In this document: positions 52,646 to 62,146 of the stretch, one piece after another
Layout of the letters: each line of letters starts with the position of its first letter
Numbering within the stretch: position 1 is the first letter of the stretch
NCBI GenBank assembly: GCA_019114515.1
Contig: DXFH01000024.1
Location: forward strand, 22,854 to 86,853
DNA: 64,000 nt
Source: Candidatus Limosilactobacillus merdigallinarum
GTDB lineage: Bacteria; Bacillota; Bacilli; Lactobacillales; Lactobacillaceae
Reading direction: 5' to 3'
Notes under the pieces: model-generated
The model's input: only the letters and a program-made list of their open reading frames with translations
Told to the model about the DNA's origin: nothing
The model's database searches: none
Position numbers and translations under genes: made by a program

Positions 52646-53368
52646 CTAATGCAGGCCTCTTAGGTGCTGGACTTCTTGGGGCTTTAATTCACGCCACTGA
52701 CCAGCATTGGGAATTCCTGCCAAAGTTAAGCCATCATAAACTTCTCGGTGCAGCTTGATCACGGGATGACCAACCGCTTTTAACATCCGTTTTACCTGGT
52801 GGTAATGACCTTCATGAATAGTCAAACGTACACGGCTGGTCTGGTGATCATCGGCCACCTCAATCAATTTGCACTTGGCGCCCTTGGTCCGCCGCCCATC
52901 AATCATGATTCCTTGGCGCAGCTTACGCATGTCATCGTTTTTAACGACACCCTTTACTTTGGCGATATAAGTTTTCTCTACTTCAAATTTCGGGTGCATC
53001 AAACGGTTTGATAACGCGCCATCGTTAGTCAAAATCAAAATACCGGTCGTATCATAGTCCAGTCGGCCCACAGGGTAGATACGATCTTCTACCCCATCTG
53101 CTTTCAGAATATCAACCACCGTCTTGCGGCCCTTATCATCGTGTGCGGAGGAAATTACCCCGCGAGGTTTATTCAGCAAATAATAATGGTGCTGCTCACG
53201 CTGAATCGGAACCCCATCGACCAAGATCTCATCACCTGAGCTAACTTTGGTGCCTAGTTCTTTTACGACCTGGCCGTTAACCTGAACGCGGCCAGCTAAG
53301 ATGATTTTTTCTGATGCCCTGCGTGAGGCTACCCCCGACTCAGCCATCGCTTTCTGTAGTCTTTCCAT
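52646..53368 (-). CDS. rluB: 23S rRNA pseudouridine synthase (RluB type)
   Basis: A 240-residue enzyme: N-terminal S4 RNA-binding domain (residues 1-60) and a pseudouridine synthase domain with the catalytic aspartate in GRLDYDTTGILILTNDG (about 102-118). It modifies the helix 90 region of 23S rRNA in relatives. It overlaps the end of scpB by 29 bases and is last in the cvfB-xerD-ribT-scpA-scpB-rluB run. Confidence 0.95.
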   Translation of the reverse strand: MERLQKAMAESGVASRRASEKIILAGRVQVNGQVVKELGTKVSSGDEILVDGVPIQREQHHYYLLNKPRGVISSAHDDKGRKTVVDILKADGVEDRIYPVGRLDYDTTGILILTNDGALSNRLMHPKFEVEKTYIAKVKGVVKNDDMRKLRQGIMIDGRRTKGAKCKLIEVADDHQTSRVRLTIHEGHYHQVKRMLKAVGHPVIKLHREVYDGLTLAGIPNAGQWRELKPQEVQHLRGLH

Positions 53369-53969
53369 CTTGTCCGTTTCCTTTCTGCTGATTTGCTAAC
53401 CGCTGCTGACGTGATGCCAATGCTCGTAAGAAGACATCACTATCCATATCTTCTAAGGACATCTGTTCACTCAGCGGTGGTAAGTCATCAAGCGATTGCA
53501 AGCCAAAGTAATCCAAGAATGCCGTGGTGGTGACATAGCGGAAGGGACGGCCAGGTACGTCTAAGCGGCCCTTCGTGGTCAGTAATCCACGGGCGATTAG
53601 CTTTTGAATCGATCCGGAGCTTTGCACCCCACGCAGATCATCAATCTCGATCCGGGTAATTGGTTGACGATAGGCCACAATCGCTAATACTTCTAACAGT
53701 GCCTGCGTCAACGGTACTTTTAACGGCGTTTCAAAGTAGCTTTTGATCACGGGTGCTAACGACTCTTTAGTTGCCAAACGATAGACATCGCCACTGTGTA
53801 AGAGGGTCAATGCACAGTGGTCATCTGCGGCATACTTTTGGCCCAGTTTTCCCAGCAATCCTTGGACAGCGGGTTTCATAAAGCCAGTGAGTTGACTTAA
53901 ATCGGCCACGGTAATTCCTTCATCACCGCTAATAAACAGTAAGCCCTCAATTTGTGCTAGCTCATCCAT
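53340..53969 (-). CDS. scpB: Segregation and condensation protein B
   Basis: A 209-residue winged-helix protein, partner of ScpA and SMC in chromosome condensation. Typical patterns: EGLLFISGDEGITVADLSQ (about 7-25), EVLAIVAYRQPITRIEIDDLRGVQSSGSIQKLI and GRPFRYVTTTAFLDYFGL. The frame opens 36 bases earlier; AAAGGA is 8 bases from the ATG at 53969 (an ATG at 53972 is also possible). It overlaps scpA, so the two are coupled. Confidence 0.95.
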   Translation of the reverse strand: MDELAQIEGLLFISGDEGITVADLSQLTGFMKPAVQGLLGKLGQKYAADDHCALTLLHSGDVYRLATKESLAPVIKSYFETPLKVPLTQALLEVLAIVAYRQPITRIEIDDLRGVQSSGSIQKLIARGLLTTKGRLDVPGRPFRYVTTTAFLDYFGLQSLDDLPPLSEQMSLEDMDSDVFLRALASRQQRLANQQKGNGQDGKTTESDG

Positions 53970-54732
53970 CATTTTCATCCTTTCGATTCCGCCCTGGCAA
54001 TACAATCAGCGGGCCAAACAGGTCGGTTTGACTTATCCGGATCACTGCATGCCGGCAAAGTTCCAAGATCGCCATAAAGGTCGTTACCAAGTTATCACGA
54101 CTGACGTCATCTTGAAATAAGTCCACAAAGCGCACTGGGTGACTGACCTTCTTTTGTACATAATCCATCCGTTCAGCCACCGTAATTGGTTCAGCTGCAA
54201 CCGTGGCCGTCACGGGTTCTTGGTTAATGTGGCGACGCAATACCTTTTCAAACGCCGCTTGTAACTGATCCAGACTAACCCCGGGAGCCACTTGTTCATG
54301 GACCAAGCCTTCTGGGGGTTGCGCCGCTTGCCGGGTATACTCTTGCTGACGTTGTGCCTCTTTTCCTTGAAGCCTTTTTGCTGCTTCCTTGTAGCGTTGA
54401 TACTCCAACAGCTGATCAACCAGTTCTTGACGGGGATCTTCCTCATCTTCCGGTTCAGTATCCTCAACCGGTGGCTTAGGCAAGAGCATGCGACTTTTAA
54501 TCGACATCAATGTGGCGGCCATGACAAAATATTCACCCGCAATTTCTATTTGGTGGCGCTGACTCTCCCCTAAATAATCCATGTACTGCTTGGTGATTTC
54601 AGCTATCGGAATATCATAAATATCCATCTTTGACTGCCGGATCAAATGCAATAGAAGATCCAACGGCCCCTCAAAGTCTTTTAGTCTGATCGTCGGTTGA
54701 TACGGCATTGTTGGCAATTCTGCTTGCGTCAT
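53962..54732 (-). CDS. scpA: Segregation and condensation protein A
   Basis: A 256-residue kleisin. The SMC-binding start DFEGPLDLLLHLIRQSKMDI (about 18-37) and MSIKSRMLLPKP are characteristic, with an acidic middle and a C-terminal winged helix (FMAILELCRHAVIRISQ). It forms the SMC-ScpAB complex with the next gene. Its start overlaps the ribT stop by 4 bases. Confidence 0.96.
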   Translation of the reverse strand: MTQAELPTMPYQPTIRLKDFEGPLDLLLHLIRQSKMDIYDIPIAEITKQYMDYLGESQRHQIEIAGEYFVMAATLMSIKSRMLLPKPPVEDTEPEDEEDPRQELVDQLLEYQRYKEAAKRLQGKEAQRQQEYTRQAAQPPEGLVHEQVAPGVSLDQLQAAFEKVLRRHINQEPVTATVAAEPITVAERMDYVQKKVSHPVRFVDLFQDDVSRDNLVTTFMAILELCRHAVIRISQTDLFGPLIVLPGRNRKDENDG

Positions 54733-55121
54733 TCTGAATGCTCCTCATGAGTTTGCCGCTCGTAATAGTTGTTACGCTGCCAATTCGTGATTAATGGTTG
54801 CGTCGCTAACGTTCCCATCATTCGCCGTTCGGGATACCTTTTCGCTACGGCCGACAAAAATTGATACATGCTGTGGCCCGAACGTTCACTGGGTGAAAAA
54901 GAAACCCTCCGCACCAGAATATAGTCCACGCCTTCTTGTAAAATCATCACTGCGCTGAATTGGTCAACGTTTTGGTCCTTCCACAGAAGAATTTCGGTTT
55001 GCCGGGCTTCTACAGCCCAATCTAGCTCTTTTTGCAAACGTTGGTAGTCATGTAGGTCAGGCTGAAATGACAAGAGGCCCATTACAATTTTTTGATAGTT
55101 TTTTTGGTAAGGCACGATCAT
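54729..55121 (-). CDS. ribT: RibT-like GNAT-family protein
   Basis: A 130-residue GNAT-fold protein like RibT, found in Firmicutes next to scpA or in riboflavin operons. Recognisable: YQKIVMGLLSFQP, LWKDQNVDQFSAVMILQEG, SFSPSERSG and the C-terminal LITNWQRN. Acetyl-CoA binding has been shown in relatives but no substrate is agreed. Here it lies between xerD and scpA, away from riboflavin synthesis genes, although ribU is close downstream. Confidence 0.82.
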   Translation of the reverse strand: MIVPYQKNYQKIVMGLLSFQPDLHDYQRLQKELDWAVEARQTEILLWKDQNVDQFSAVMILQEGVDYILVRRVSFSPSERSGHSMYQFLSAVAKRYPERRMMGTLATQPLITNWQRNNYYERQTHEEHSE

Positions 55122-55142
55122 TTTGCTGCCTCCTTTGCTTAA

Positions 55143-56051
55143 CTATGCACGGGGGTGTGTCCGCCGATACACGTCCATGACCCGTTGTTGCGAAACATGT
55201 GTATAAATTTGGGTGGTCGTGATATCACTATGTCCTAATAGTGCCTGCACAACCCGTAAATCGGCACCATGCTCCAGCAAATGCGTGGCAAAACTATGAC
55301 GAATAGTATGGGGCGTGACGCTTTTTGTGATATTAGCCTGCTGGGCTCCCCACTTAATCAGCTGCCAAATAGCTTGGCGGGTCAGCTGACGACCATGAGC
55401 ATTCAAAAACACATATTTCGATTGTGGTCGGTTGGCTAACTGCTGGGGACGCACCGTATTCAGATAACGCTCTAGCCAATCCTGAGCAGCCTCGCCAATC
55501 GGAATGATCCGTTCCTTATCCCCTTTACCACGAGGTTGAACCAGATGGACATCCAAATGCAATTCTCCTAATGTCAGGTTGGTTAATTCACTAACCCGCA
55601 TGCCAGTGGCATACAAAGTTTCCAAGATCGCGCGGTCACGAATCCCGAGCTTTTTGCTAACGTCCGGTGTCTGCAATAAGCGGTTCACCTCATCTTCGCT
55701 TAGCACCATTGGCAAATGGCGGCTCCCCTTAGGCACTTTAACCAAGAGCATCGGATCGCTGTCAATCACGTGTCTTTCTAACAATAATTGGAAGAACTGT
55801 CGTAAACATGAGACTTGACGGCTAATTGTAGCTTTGCTGCGTCCCTCGTTAGTCAGGTGTGCCAGGAGATTCAAAACAGTATAACGATCTACTTGTTGCC
55901 AGCTTTTGATTCCCTGACTAATAAAGTATTTCCGGGCTGCTTCTAAATCATTACGGTAGCTCACAATAGTATTATTGCTCAAGCCGCGTTCAATTAATTG
56001 AAATTGGCCAAAGTCAGCAATTGCTTGCTGCATCGGATCACTATTTTTCAT
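55143..56051 (-). CDS. xerD: Tyrosine recombinase XerD
   Basis: A 302-residue recombinase with complete active site: R152 (ATGMRVSEL), K176 (RGKGDKERIIPI), H248 and R251 (HTIRHSFAT), H274 (LLGHSD) and Y283 (TQIYTHV). It pairs with XerC to resolve chromosome dimers. Standard length and standard place upstream of ribT-scpAB. Its start overlaps the cvfB stop by 11 bases. Confidence 0.95.
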   Translation of the reverse strand: MKNSDPMQQAIADFGQFQLIERGLSNNTIVSYRNDLEAARKYFISQGIKSWQQVDRYTVLNLLAHLTNEGRSKATISRQVSCLRQFFQLLLERHVIDSDPMLLVKVPKGSRHLPMVLSEDEVNRLLQTPDVSKKLGIRDRAILETLYATGMRVSELTNLTLGELHLDVHLVQPRGKGDKERIIPIGEAAQDWLERYLNTVRPQQLANRPQSKYVFLNAHGRQLTRQAIWQLIKWGAQQANITKSVTPHTIRHSFATHLLEHGADLRVVQALLGHSDITTTQIYTHVSQQRVMDVYRRTHPRA

Positions 56052-56928
56052 TATTAACTTCCTTGATCAACAGCAATTGACCATTCACTTGGCTGACTAG
56101 CCGTTCCTTTAATAAATGGCCTAACGCCCGCTTAAATTGTCCCTTGCTAAAACCAAAGACCGCCTTTAATTCAACCGGACTGCTTTTATCGGTGTAAGGC
56201 AGCTGCTTGTTCGGTGCATGTTCTAGCATTGATAAAATTTGGGCCGCATCCGCATCAATTGCCTGGTAAGCACGCGGCTTCAGCGACAAGTTAAGGCTAT
56301 TGTGGGCAGAAATGCCGATCACCCGGGCAGATACTCGTTGACCTAAGCGGGGTTCTGCATCCCGCTCAGAGGGGTGGATGAAGCCTAACTGAAAATTATC
56401 GGTCAAGACTAATGTTCCCGTTATTTTGCACCGATAAACGGTGGCTTTAACATCCCAGTTGAGCATTTTCTTCGATGGCCGTGTCGCCATTGTCTGATAA
56501 ATCTGATCATCGGCCAGCTGCCCCCAGATTCGGTCTTTATCATCAACCCGTAAGGCGATTAATAGCCGGTCACCTGGTTGTGGCCACAAGCTCTTGATCT
56601 CCGGTAGATCATCCAGCGAAACCACGATATCTTTGTCAGGTAAGCCAATATCAACGAACACGCCTAAATCACGACGGACGCTCACGACAGTGCCAAAATC
56701 GTAATGGTCAACCTGCACGCTAGGAATATGCTGACAAGTCATCGCTAATTGGTGGTTTTCATTTTCATATAAGAACCCTTTAACTGAACCACCAATGTGG
56801 AGAACCTGTGGCGACTCCTCTTTTTTCAGCCGGTAAGTCTCGCCATTACGGTTTGGTTGGACAAAGTAATAGTCATCATTTTCATCGATCATTACCGCAG
56901 TAACAACCTTGCCTAAATTAGTATTCAC
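56041..56928 (-). CDS. cvfB: CvfB-like S1-domain RNA-binding protein
   Basis: A 295-residue protein with S1-like domains and a C-terminal winged helix (ELKAVFGFSKGQFKRALGHLLKERLV), matching CvfB/YitL. GTVVSVRRDLGVFVDIGLPDKDIVVSLDDLP (about 73-103) is the clearest S1 unit. In staphylococci CvfB influences virulence gene expression by binding RNA; here a general RNA role is likely. GGGGGG is 6 bases before the GTG at 56928, which I prefer over the ATG 18 bases upstream. Confidence 0.9.
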   Translation of the reverse strand: MNTNLGKVVTAVMIDENDDYYFVQPNRNGETYRLKKEESPQVLHIGGSVKGFLYENENHQLAMTCQHIPSVQVDHYDFGTVVSVRRDLGVFVDIGLPDKDIVVSLDDLPEIKSLWPQPGDRLLIALRVDDKDRIWGQLADDQIYQTMATRPSKKMLNWDVKATVYRCKITGTLVLTDNFQLGFIHPSERDAEPRLGQRVSARVIGISAHNSLNLSLKPRAYQAIDADAAQILSMLEHAPNKQLPYTDKSSPVELKAVFGFSKGQFKRALGHLLKERLVSQVNGQLLLIKEVNNEK

Positions 56929-57008
56929 AGTGAACCCCCCGTTCATTGCATCGCTCTTAAAACACAGATCCTATTTTACATAAAACCAACATAAAATGCT
57001 ACTGCATT

Positions 57009-57074
57009 AAAAAAGCCCGTGCTGCATACGCATCACGAGCTTTCTTGGCTGCCATGCTAAAACAAATGGCAGCT
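57009..57074 (-). terminator. Tandem hairpins ending pyk
   Basis: On minus a first hairpin GCTGCCAT...ATGGCAGC (57048-57073) is followed by AAGCTCGTG...CACGGGCTT with a T6 tract (57009-57043). Confidence 0.88.
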
Positions 57075-57099
57075 ATTATTCATATCAATGCGATACGGA

Positions 57100-58521
57100 T
57101 TACTTAACCGTTTGGATCCGCATCATGTTAGTAGTACCCTTAGTACCTACTGGCAGACCGGCAACAACGATAATCTTGTCACCTGGCTTAGCAAAGCCAC
57201 GCTTCTTAGCTTCGTCGTTAGCTAAGCTGAACATGTGGTCAGTGTCAACTGGCTTGTCAACAACGTATGGTTGAACACCCCAGTTGATCATCAGGCCACG
57301 CTGAGTCCGGCCATCAAAGGTCAATGCCATGATGTCGGCGTTTGGACGGTACTTGGAGATCATCCGTGCAGTGTAGCCAGAAGCAGTAGCGGCAACGATG
57401 GTCTTGATGCCCAGGTCACGCGCAGCGGCAGCAACGGCAGAACCAATCGTTTCGGTAACGTCAGATTTATCGAAGTTGAAGGTTTCGGTACCGAATTGGT
57501 CAAGGTTGTTTTCAGCCTTAACGTCAATCCGTGCCATCGTAGCAACTGATTCAACTGGGTAGTCACCGTTAGCACTTTCACCAGAAAGCATAGTGGCGTC
57601 AGTACCATCAAAGACGGCGTTAGCAACGTCAGAAACTTCGGCACGAGTTGGCCGTGGGTTTTCTTGCATGGAGTCAAGCATTTGGGTAGCAGTGATAACT
57701 GGCTTACCTAAAACGTTGCAACGACGAATCATCCGCTTTTGTACCAACGGAACATTTTCAGCAGGAATTTCAACCCCCATGTCACCACGAGGAACCATCA
57801 GACCATCAGCAACCTTGATGATTTCTTCAAAGTTGTCGATACCTTCTTGTGATTCGATCTTTGGGAAGATTTGAACGTCTTCCATGTGCTTTTCCTTCAA
57901 AAGTTCACGAATGTCCAAAACATCTTGTGCCTTCCGTACGAAGGAAGCAGAAATGTAGTTAATACCATTTTCCAGACCGAAGCGAATATCGCTACTGTCC
58001 TTCTTAGTGATACCAGGAAGGTTAATGGAGACACCAGGTGCGTTAACACCCTTACGTGAGCCCAGAATACCATGGTTCAGAACCTTGCAGACAAGTTCCT
58101 TGTTGGCTTCATCCTTCTTTTCAACAACCATGTCAATCAGACCATCATCAAACAGAACATGACCGCCTTCGTGAACATCGTCGTACAGGCCTGGGTAGGT
58201 AACGGCAATCTTGTCATGAGTACCTTCGATGCTGTCGTCCATGGAAATACGAACTTCATCACCGATGTTGTATTCAATCTTGCCATCATTCTGCACAGTG
58301 GTCCGAATTTCGGCACCCTTAGTGTCAAGCATGATACCAACTTGCTTGCCGGTAATTTCTTCGGCCTTGTGAACGTTCTTCAACCGACCCAAGTGTTCTG
58401 GGTGGTCACCATGTGAGAAGTTAAAACGGAAGATGTTAGCTCCCGCATTAATCAACTTAACAATCGTATCGACGTCCGTACTTGCCGGACCAAGGGTACT
58501 TACAATCTTGGTTTTCTTCAT
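57100..58521 (-). CDS. pyk: Pyruvate kinase, short form
   Basis: A 473-residue enzyme turning phosphoenolpyruvate into pyruvate and ATP. Motifs: MKKTKIVSTLGPAS start, RFNFSHG (about 31-37), MLDTKGAEIRT, the catalytic lysine region FPKIESQEG (about 218-226) and ATQMLDSMQENPRPTRAEVSDVANAVFDGTDATMLSGESA. The extra C-terminal PEP-utiliser-like domain of long (about 585) Pyk is absent. The frame opens 66 bases earlier, but AAAGGAGAG precedes the ATG at 58521. It follows dnaE with no pfkA between. The message starts with a strong hairpin. Confidence 0.96.
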   Translation of the reverse strand: MKKTKIVSTLGPASTDVDTIVKLINAGANIFRFNFSHGDHPEHLGRLKNVHKAEEITGKQVGIMLDTKGAEIRTTVQNDGKIEYNIGDEVRISMDDSIEGTHDKIAVTYPGLYDDVHEGGHVLFDDGLIDMVVEKKDEANKELVCKVLNHGILGSRKGVNAPGVSINLPGITKKDSSDIRFGLENGINYISASFVRKAQDVLDIRELLKEKHMEDVQIFPKIESQEGIDNFEEIIKVADGLMVPRGDMGVEIPAENVPLVQKRMIRRCNVLGKPVITATQMLDSMQENPRPTRAEVSDVANAVFDGTDATMLSGESANGDYPVESVATMARIDVKAENNLDQFGTETFNFDKSDVTETIGSAVAAAARDLGIKTIVAATASGYTARMISKYRPNADIMALTFDGRTQRGLMINWGVQPYVVDKPVDTDHMFSLANDEAKKRGFAKPGDKIIVVAGLPVGTKGTTNMMRIQTVK

Positions 58522-58557
58522 AACTGAACTCTCTCCTTTTGCAGTAATGCAACGAAC

Positions 58558-58585
58558 GATTGGGACCTGATTGGCAGTCCCAATC
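58558..58585 (-). promoter_or_regulatory. Stem-loop at the 5' end of the pyk message
   Basis: On minus GATTGGGAC and GTCCCAATC form a perfect 9-base stem around a 10-base loop, starting about 11 bases after the -10 element. A 5'-terminal stem of this kind can protect mRNA from degradation. Confidence 0.6.
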
Positions 58586-58595
58586 ACACACTGCT

Positions 58596-58623
58596 ATAAT
58601 AGCACGTTTTAAATCCGCCGTAA
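58596..58623 (-). promoter_or_regulatory. pyk promoter
   Basis: On minus TTACGG (-35), 16-base spacer ending in TGC, and TATTAT (-10, extended type), about 75 bases before the pyk ATG. Confidence 0.6.
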
Positions 58624-58702
58624 TTATCTTTTTAGACAAAAGATTTATAATCTCAAAGCCTAATTAATCAAATTACCGACCATTTTGCTATTATATTCAG
58701 TT

Positions 58703-61700
58703 TTAAAGCGTTTGCAACACAACATTATCATTACCAAAATAATGTGATAATTTCCTTTGTACCAAGGTATCAGCTTGTAAATTATACTTCTCTGATAACC
58801 GTATTGCTCGTTGGGATTCGACGTCAAAGAGGATAACTGGTATATCACCTGCCTGATTCTTTGCCACTTGACGCAAAAATTTTTGCCCCTTTGTCAATCC
58901 AGCCTGGTTGGCTAAGCGAATCACCCATCTTTGCCGGTGTACTGCGTTTTGCTGAATCACCTGGTCAACAGCTACGCACGAACGCGCCAATAGCTGCAGT
59001 TTACCATTGCGCAGCTCGGTATTAGCCGTAAATACCAGGATTGCTTGTGTTTTCAGCAACTGATCAAATTGTCGCAAATATTGAGGGAAGATAGTGATTT
59101 CAACAGTGCCGCTTTCATCACTAGCCGTTACAAACGCCATTGGTTCATGGGTACGCTTGGTATTAATTCGTCGGATCCGGTTGATCATCAGGATGATCGT
59201 TACCCGCTCTTTTGGCCTCAGTTGACTAACTTTGAGCGCATGCAACTGGGAACGCAAGGCCGCATATTGACTTACCGGATGACCAGACAAGTAAATCCCC
59301 AAATACTCTCTTTCCTTAGCTAGACGAAAGCTTAATGGGTATTCGTTACGCTGTTCCATGACCGGCTGCAGATCCGCTGACTGAAAACTGAACTCACTAC
59401 TTTCTAGCAAGCCGTCTAAGCCAGCAATCATTTCGGCCCGGTTATAGCCCAAGCCATCGAAAGCACCGACATAGATCAACGGCGCGATTAGCTTGGCTTT
59501 TTGAAACTGCGGATCGATCCGGTTAATAAAATCGGCCAAACTACGGTACGGCCCATCTTTACGGGCGTCCACAATAGCTGACATAAAGTCACGCCGCATT
59601 CCTTTGATCATGGTAAAGCCGGTAATAATTTTCCCGTTGACAAGTGTAAAGGCCGCCTGACTTTCATTAATACTTGGTGGCAGGATCTTTACGCCCAACT
59701 CGCTTGCAGCGGCAAAATGCTGTTGTTCCTTGTCAAAATTCGGTTCAATTGATAATAAAGCGGTATAAAAAGCAGCCGTGAAATGGGCTTTTAGATAGGC
59801 CATTTCAAACGCCATTTTGGAATAAGCAACCGCATGTGACCGGTTAAAGCCATAATTGACAAACCGATCAATATAGGCAAAGACCTGTTCGGCCACCGCT
59901 TGAGAATAACCGTTAGCAAGGGTCCCCTTCAAGAAACGCTGGCGCATGCTAGCCATCGCTTCCTGCTTCTTCTTGCTCATCGCACGCCGCAATAAGTCGG
60001 CCTGCCACATCGTAAAGCCTGCCATGACTGAAGCCACCTGCATTACCTGCTCTTGGTAGACCAAAATACCATATGTCGGGCCTAAAATGGGCGCTAAGCT
60101 TTGATCAGGCAACTGCACCCTTTCTTGACCATGACGACGTGCCAGAAAAGTAGGAATATTTTCCATTGGACCTGGGCGGTATAAAGCGTTGACTGCCACA
60201 ATATCTTCAAAATTAGTCGGTTTTAATTCTTTCAAAGTGCGACGAATGCCTGCAGATTCAAATTGAAAGATCCCGTCCGTTTTTGCCTGTTGGAATAAAG
60301 CAAGCGTTGATTGATCTGCTAATGAAATCTTAGTAATATCAAAATCCGGATGGGTCTGATGGACCAGTTTCAGAGCATCATCCATGATGGAAAGGTTGCG
60401 CAATCCTAAAAAGTCCATCTTCAATAGGCCTAACGCTTCTACCGCTCCTTTTTCAAACTGCGTCATCAAAAGGCCAGCCGGATCATTGCCCCGTTGCAAG
60501 GGCACCATATCTAACAGGGGCTTAGCGGATAATACGACCCCCGCTGCGTGCGTCGAGTAATGGCGCGGTAAGCCCTCTAATTTTTCTGCTACCTGGATTA
60601 GCAGGAGGTTAAGCGGATCATCCGCCATCAAATTCTGCAGTGGCTGGGACTGCTTGAGCACGTCTACCAGCTGATATTTGCCAGGCCCAAATGAGCGTAA
60701 AATGTCTGCCACCTGCTCTAGACGGTAATCAGGCAGGCCGAAAACCCGCCCCACATCACGCACAACTTGACGGGCTGCTAATGTACCAAAAGTGATGATC
60801 TGAGCAACATGGTCATGGCCGTATCGTTGGTGCACATATTGCAAAACTTCTTGCCGTCGATTATCGGGGATATCCAAGTCGATATCGGGCATTTGTGCAC
60901 GCTCAGGATTTAGAAACCGTTCAAAGAGCAAGTGGTATTGCAACGGGTCAACATCGGTAATCGCTAATGCATACGCCACTAAGGAACCGGCCGCTGAACC
61001 TCTTCCGGGACCGGTAGTAATTCCCGTGCGATGAATAAAATGCATGACGTCCCAAACGATCAAGAAATAATCATCAAAGCCCATTTGGTGAATAATGCCT
61101 AACTCATATTCCAGGCGCTTTTGGTAATCGATAATCTTAACTCCTGGTGCCGGCTGCCTTTTGCGCAAGCCCTCGATGCAAAGGTCATACAAGTATTGTC
61201 TGCGATTTTGTCCTCGTGGAATCGGAAATTCTGGCAGGACGGGCGATTGAAATTGCAGTTCTAATCGGCATTCATCCGCAATTTTTTGGGTATTGGCAAC
61301 CGCTTTTTGCAAGCCTGCTGCCAAATACTGCTGTTCAAGCGCGTGTTCTTGCGGCAGATAGTCTCGCCCCTGGATCTGGGATACTTGCAGGGGATCGGAA
61401 ATCTTTTGGCCCCGCCCAATGGATTGCAGCACCTGATTAGCAAAATAATCGTCTCTGTTCAGATAATTAACATTAGGCGTGGCGACTAACGGGATATTCA
61501 GCTGTATTGATAGTTGCTGCACTACCTTTCTTTCTGATGGCGATAAGGATAGGTGGATACCTAAGTAAAAGCGGTTGTTCAATAAAGTCTGCAGCTGTCC
61601 TAAATCACTGCTGACTGCCCGGGGTTCCGTAGCTAATAGTGCTGTGTCTGGTAAAACGATCCCATCTAATTCGCTCGATAGGTCTTTTAAGGCTGCAAAA

Positions 61701-62023
61701 TCAAGTGAATCTTGCTGTTCAGCGGTCATGAGCTTTGTCGACAAGCGCATCAGTTGGCGATAGCCATCCAAGTTACGGGCATACAAGAGGAGTGAATATT
61801 CACTAGCCCCCATCGTTAACTGTGCATGCATACCGATCAGCGGATGAATACCTGCTGTATTGGCCGCATGATAAAAGTCAACCGCTGCATATAACACATT
61901 TTTATCCGCAATACCGACAGCCTGATAGCCACGCTCTTTGGCGGTCTGCGCCAATTTCTGCGGCGTAATCGTACTCTGCAATAAACTATAGGTGGTCGTA
62001 ACCATCAACGGTACCAGACTCAT
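58703..62023 (-). CDS. dnaE: DNA polymerase III alpha subunit DnaE
   Basis: A 1106-residue C-family polymerase. PHP domain at the N-terminus (about 1-200), catalytic aspartates in MPDIDLDIPDNRRQEVL (about 389-405), finger and helix-hairpin-helix regions (GLRNLSIMDDAL; GFNRSHAVAYS) and an OB-fold near the C-terminus (VSQLRPKERVTIILMINRIR). No proofreading exonuclease domain, so it is the error-prone DnaE of Gram-positives that extends primers before PolC takes over. GTG at 62029 leaves little room after AAGGTG; the ATG at 62023 is chosen. Confidence 0.96.
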   Translation of the reverse strand: MSLVPLMVTTTYSLLQSTITPQKLAQTAKERGYQAVGIADKNVLYAAVDFYHAANTAGIHPLIGMHAQLTMGASEYSLLLYARNLDGYRQLMRLSTKLMTAEQQDSLDFAALKDLSSELDGIVLPDTALLATEPRAVSSDLGQLQTLLNNRFYLGIHLSLSPSERKVVQQLSIQLNIPLVATPNVNYLNRDDYFANQVLQSIGRGQKISDPLQVSQIQGRDYLPQEHALEQQYLAAGLQKAVANTQKIADECRLELQFQSPVLPEFPIPRGQNRRQYLYDLCIEGLRKRQPAPGVKIIDYQKRLEYELGIIHQMGFDDYFLIVWDVMHFIHRTGITTGPGRGSAAGSLVAYALAITDVDPLQYHLLFERFLNPERAQMPDIDLDIPDNRRQEVLQYVHQRYGHDHVAQIITFGTLAARQVVRDVGRVFGLPDYRLEQVADILRSFGPGKYQLVDVLKQSQPLQNLMADDPLNLLLIQVAEKLEGLPRHYSTHAAGVVLSAKPLLDMVPLQRGNDPAGLLMTQFEKGAVEALGLLKMDFLGLRNLSIMDDALKLVHQTHPDFDITKISLADQSTLALFQQAKTDGIFQFESAGIRRTLKELKPTNFEDIVAVNALYRPGPMENIPTFLARRHGQERVQLPDQSLAPILGPTYGILVYQEQVMQVASVMAGFTMWQADLLRRAMSKKKQEAMASMRQRFLKGTLANGYSQAVAEQVFAYIDRFVNYGFNRSHAVAYSKMAFEMAYLKAHFTAAFYTALLSIEPNFDKEQQHFAAASELGVKILPPSINESQAAFTLVNGKIITGFTMIKGMRRDFMSAIVDARKDGPYRSLADFINRIDPQFQKAKLIAPLIYVGAFDGLGYNRAEMIAGLDGLLESSEFSFQSADLQPVMEQRNEYPLSFRLAKEREYLGIYLSGHPVSQYAALRSQLHALKVSQLRPKERVTIILMINRIRRINTKRTHEPMAFVTASDESGTVEITIFPQYLRQFDQLLKTQAILVFTANTELRNGKLQLLARSCVAVDQVIQQNAVHRQRWVIRLANQAGLTKGQKFLRQVAKNQAGDIPVILFDVESQRAIRLSEKYNLQADTLVQRKLSHYFGNDNVVLQTL

Positions 62024-62146
62024 GTACACACCTTCTTATCCCGATTTGTTTACCCTTAGATTAGCATAAAACTTTTAACAATGTGGTCGCCTTTAACCGG
62101 AATCCATGATAAAATTAAAGACGACTTTGAAAGAGGTGACGATTTC

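Noticed and set aside
55143..56051. Integrase-like genes (xerD, xerC) as signs of a prophage or integrative element
   Set aside because: They have the housekeeping gene order and no phage, excision or attachment features around them.
58701..58714. A cre-like (CcpA) sequence at the dnaE stop upstream of pyk
   Set aside because: It has at least two mismatches to the consensus and lies far upstream of the promoter, about 180 bases from the pyk start.
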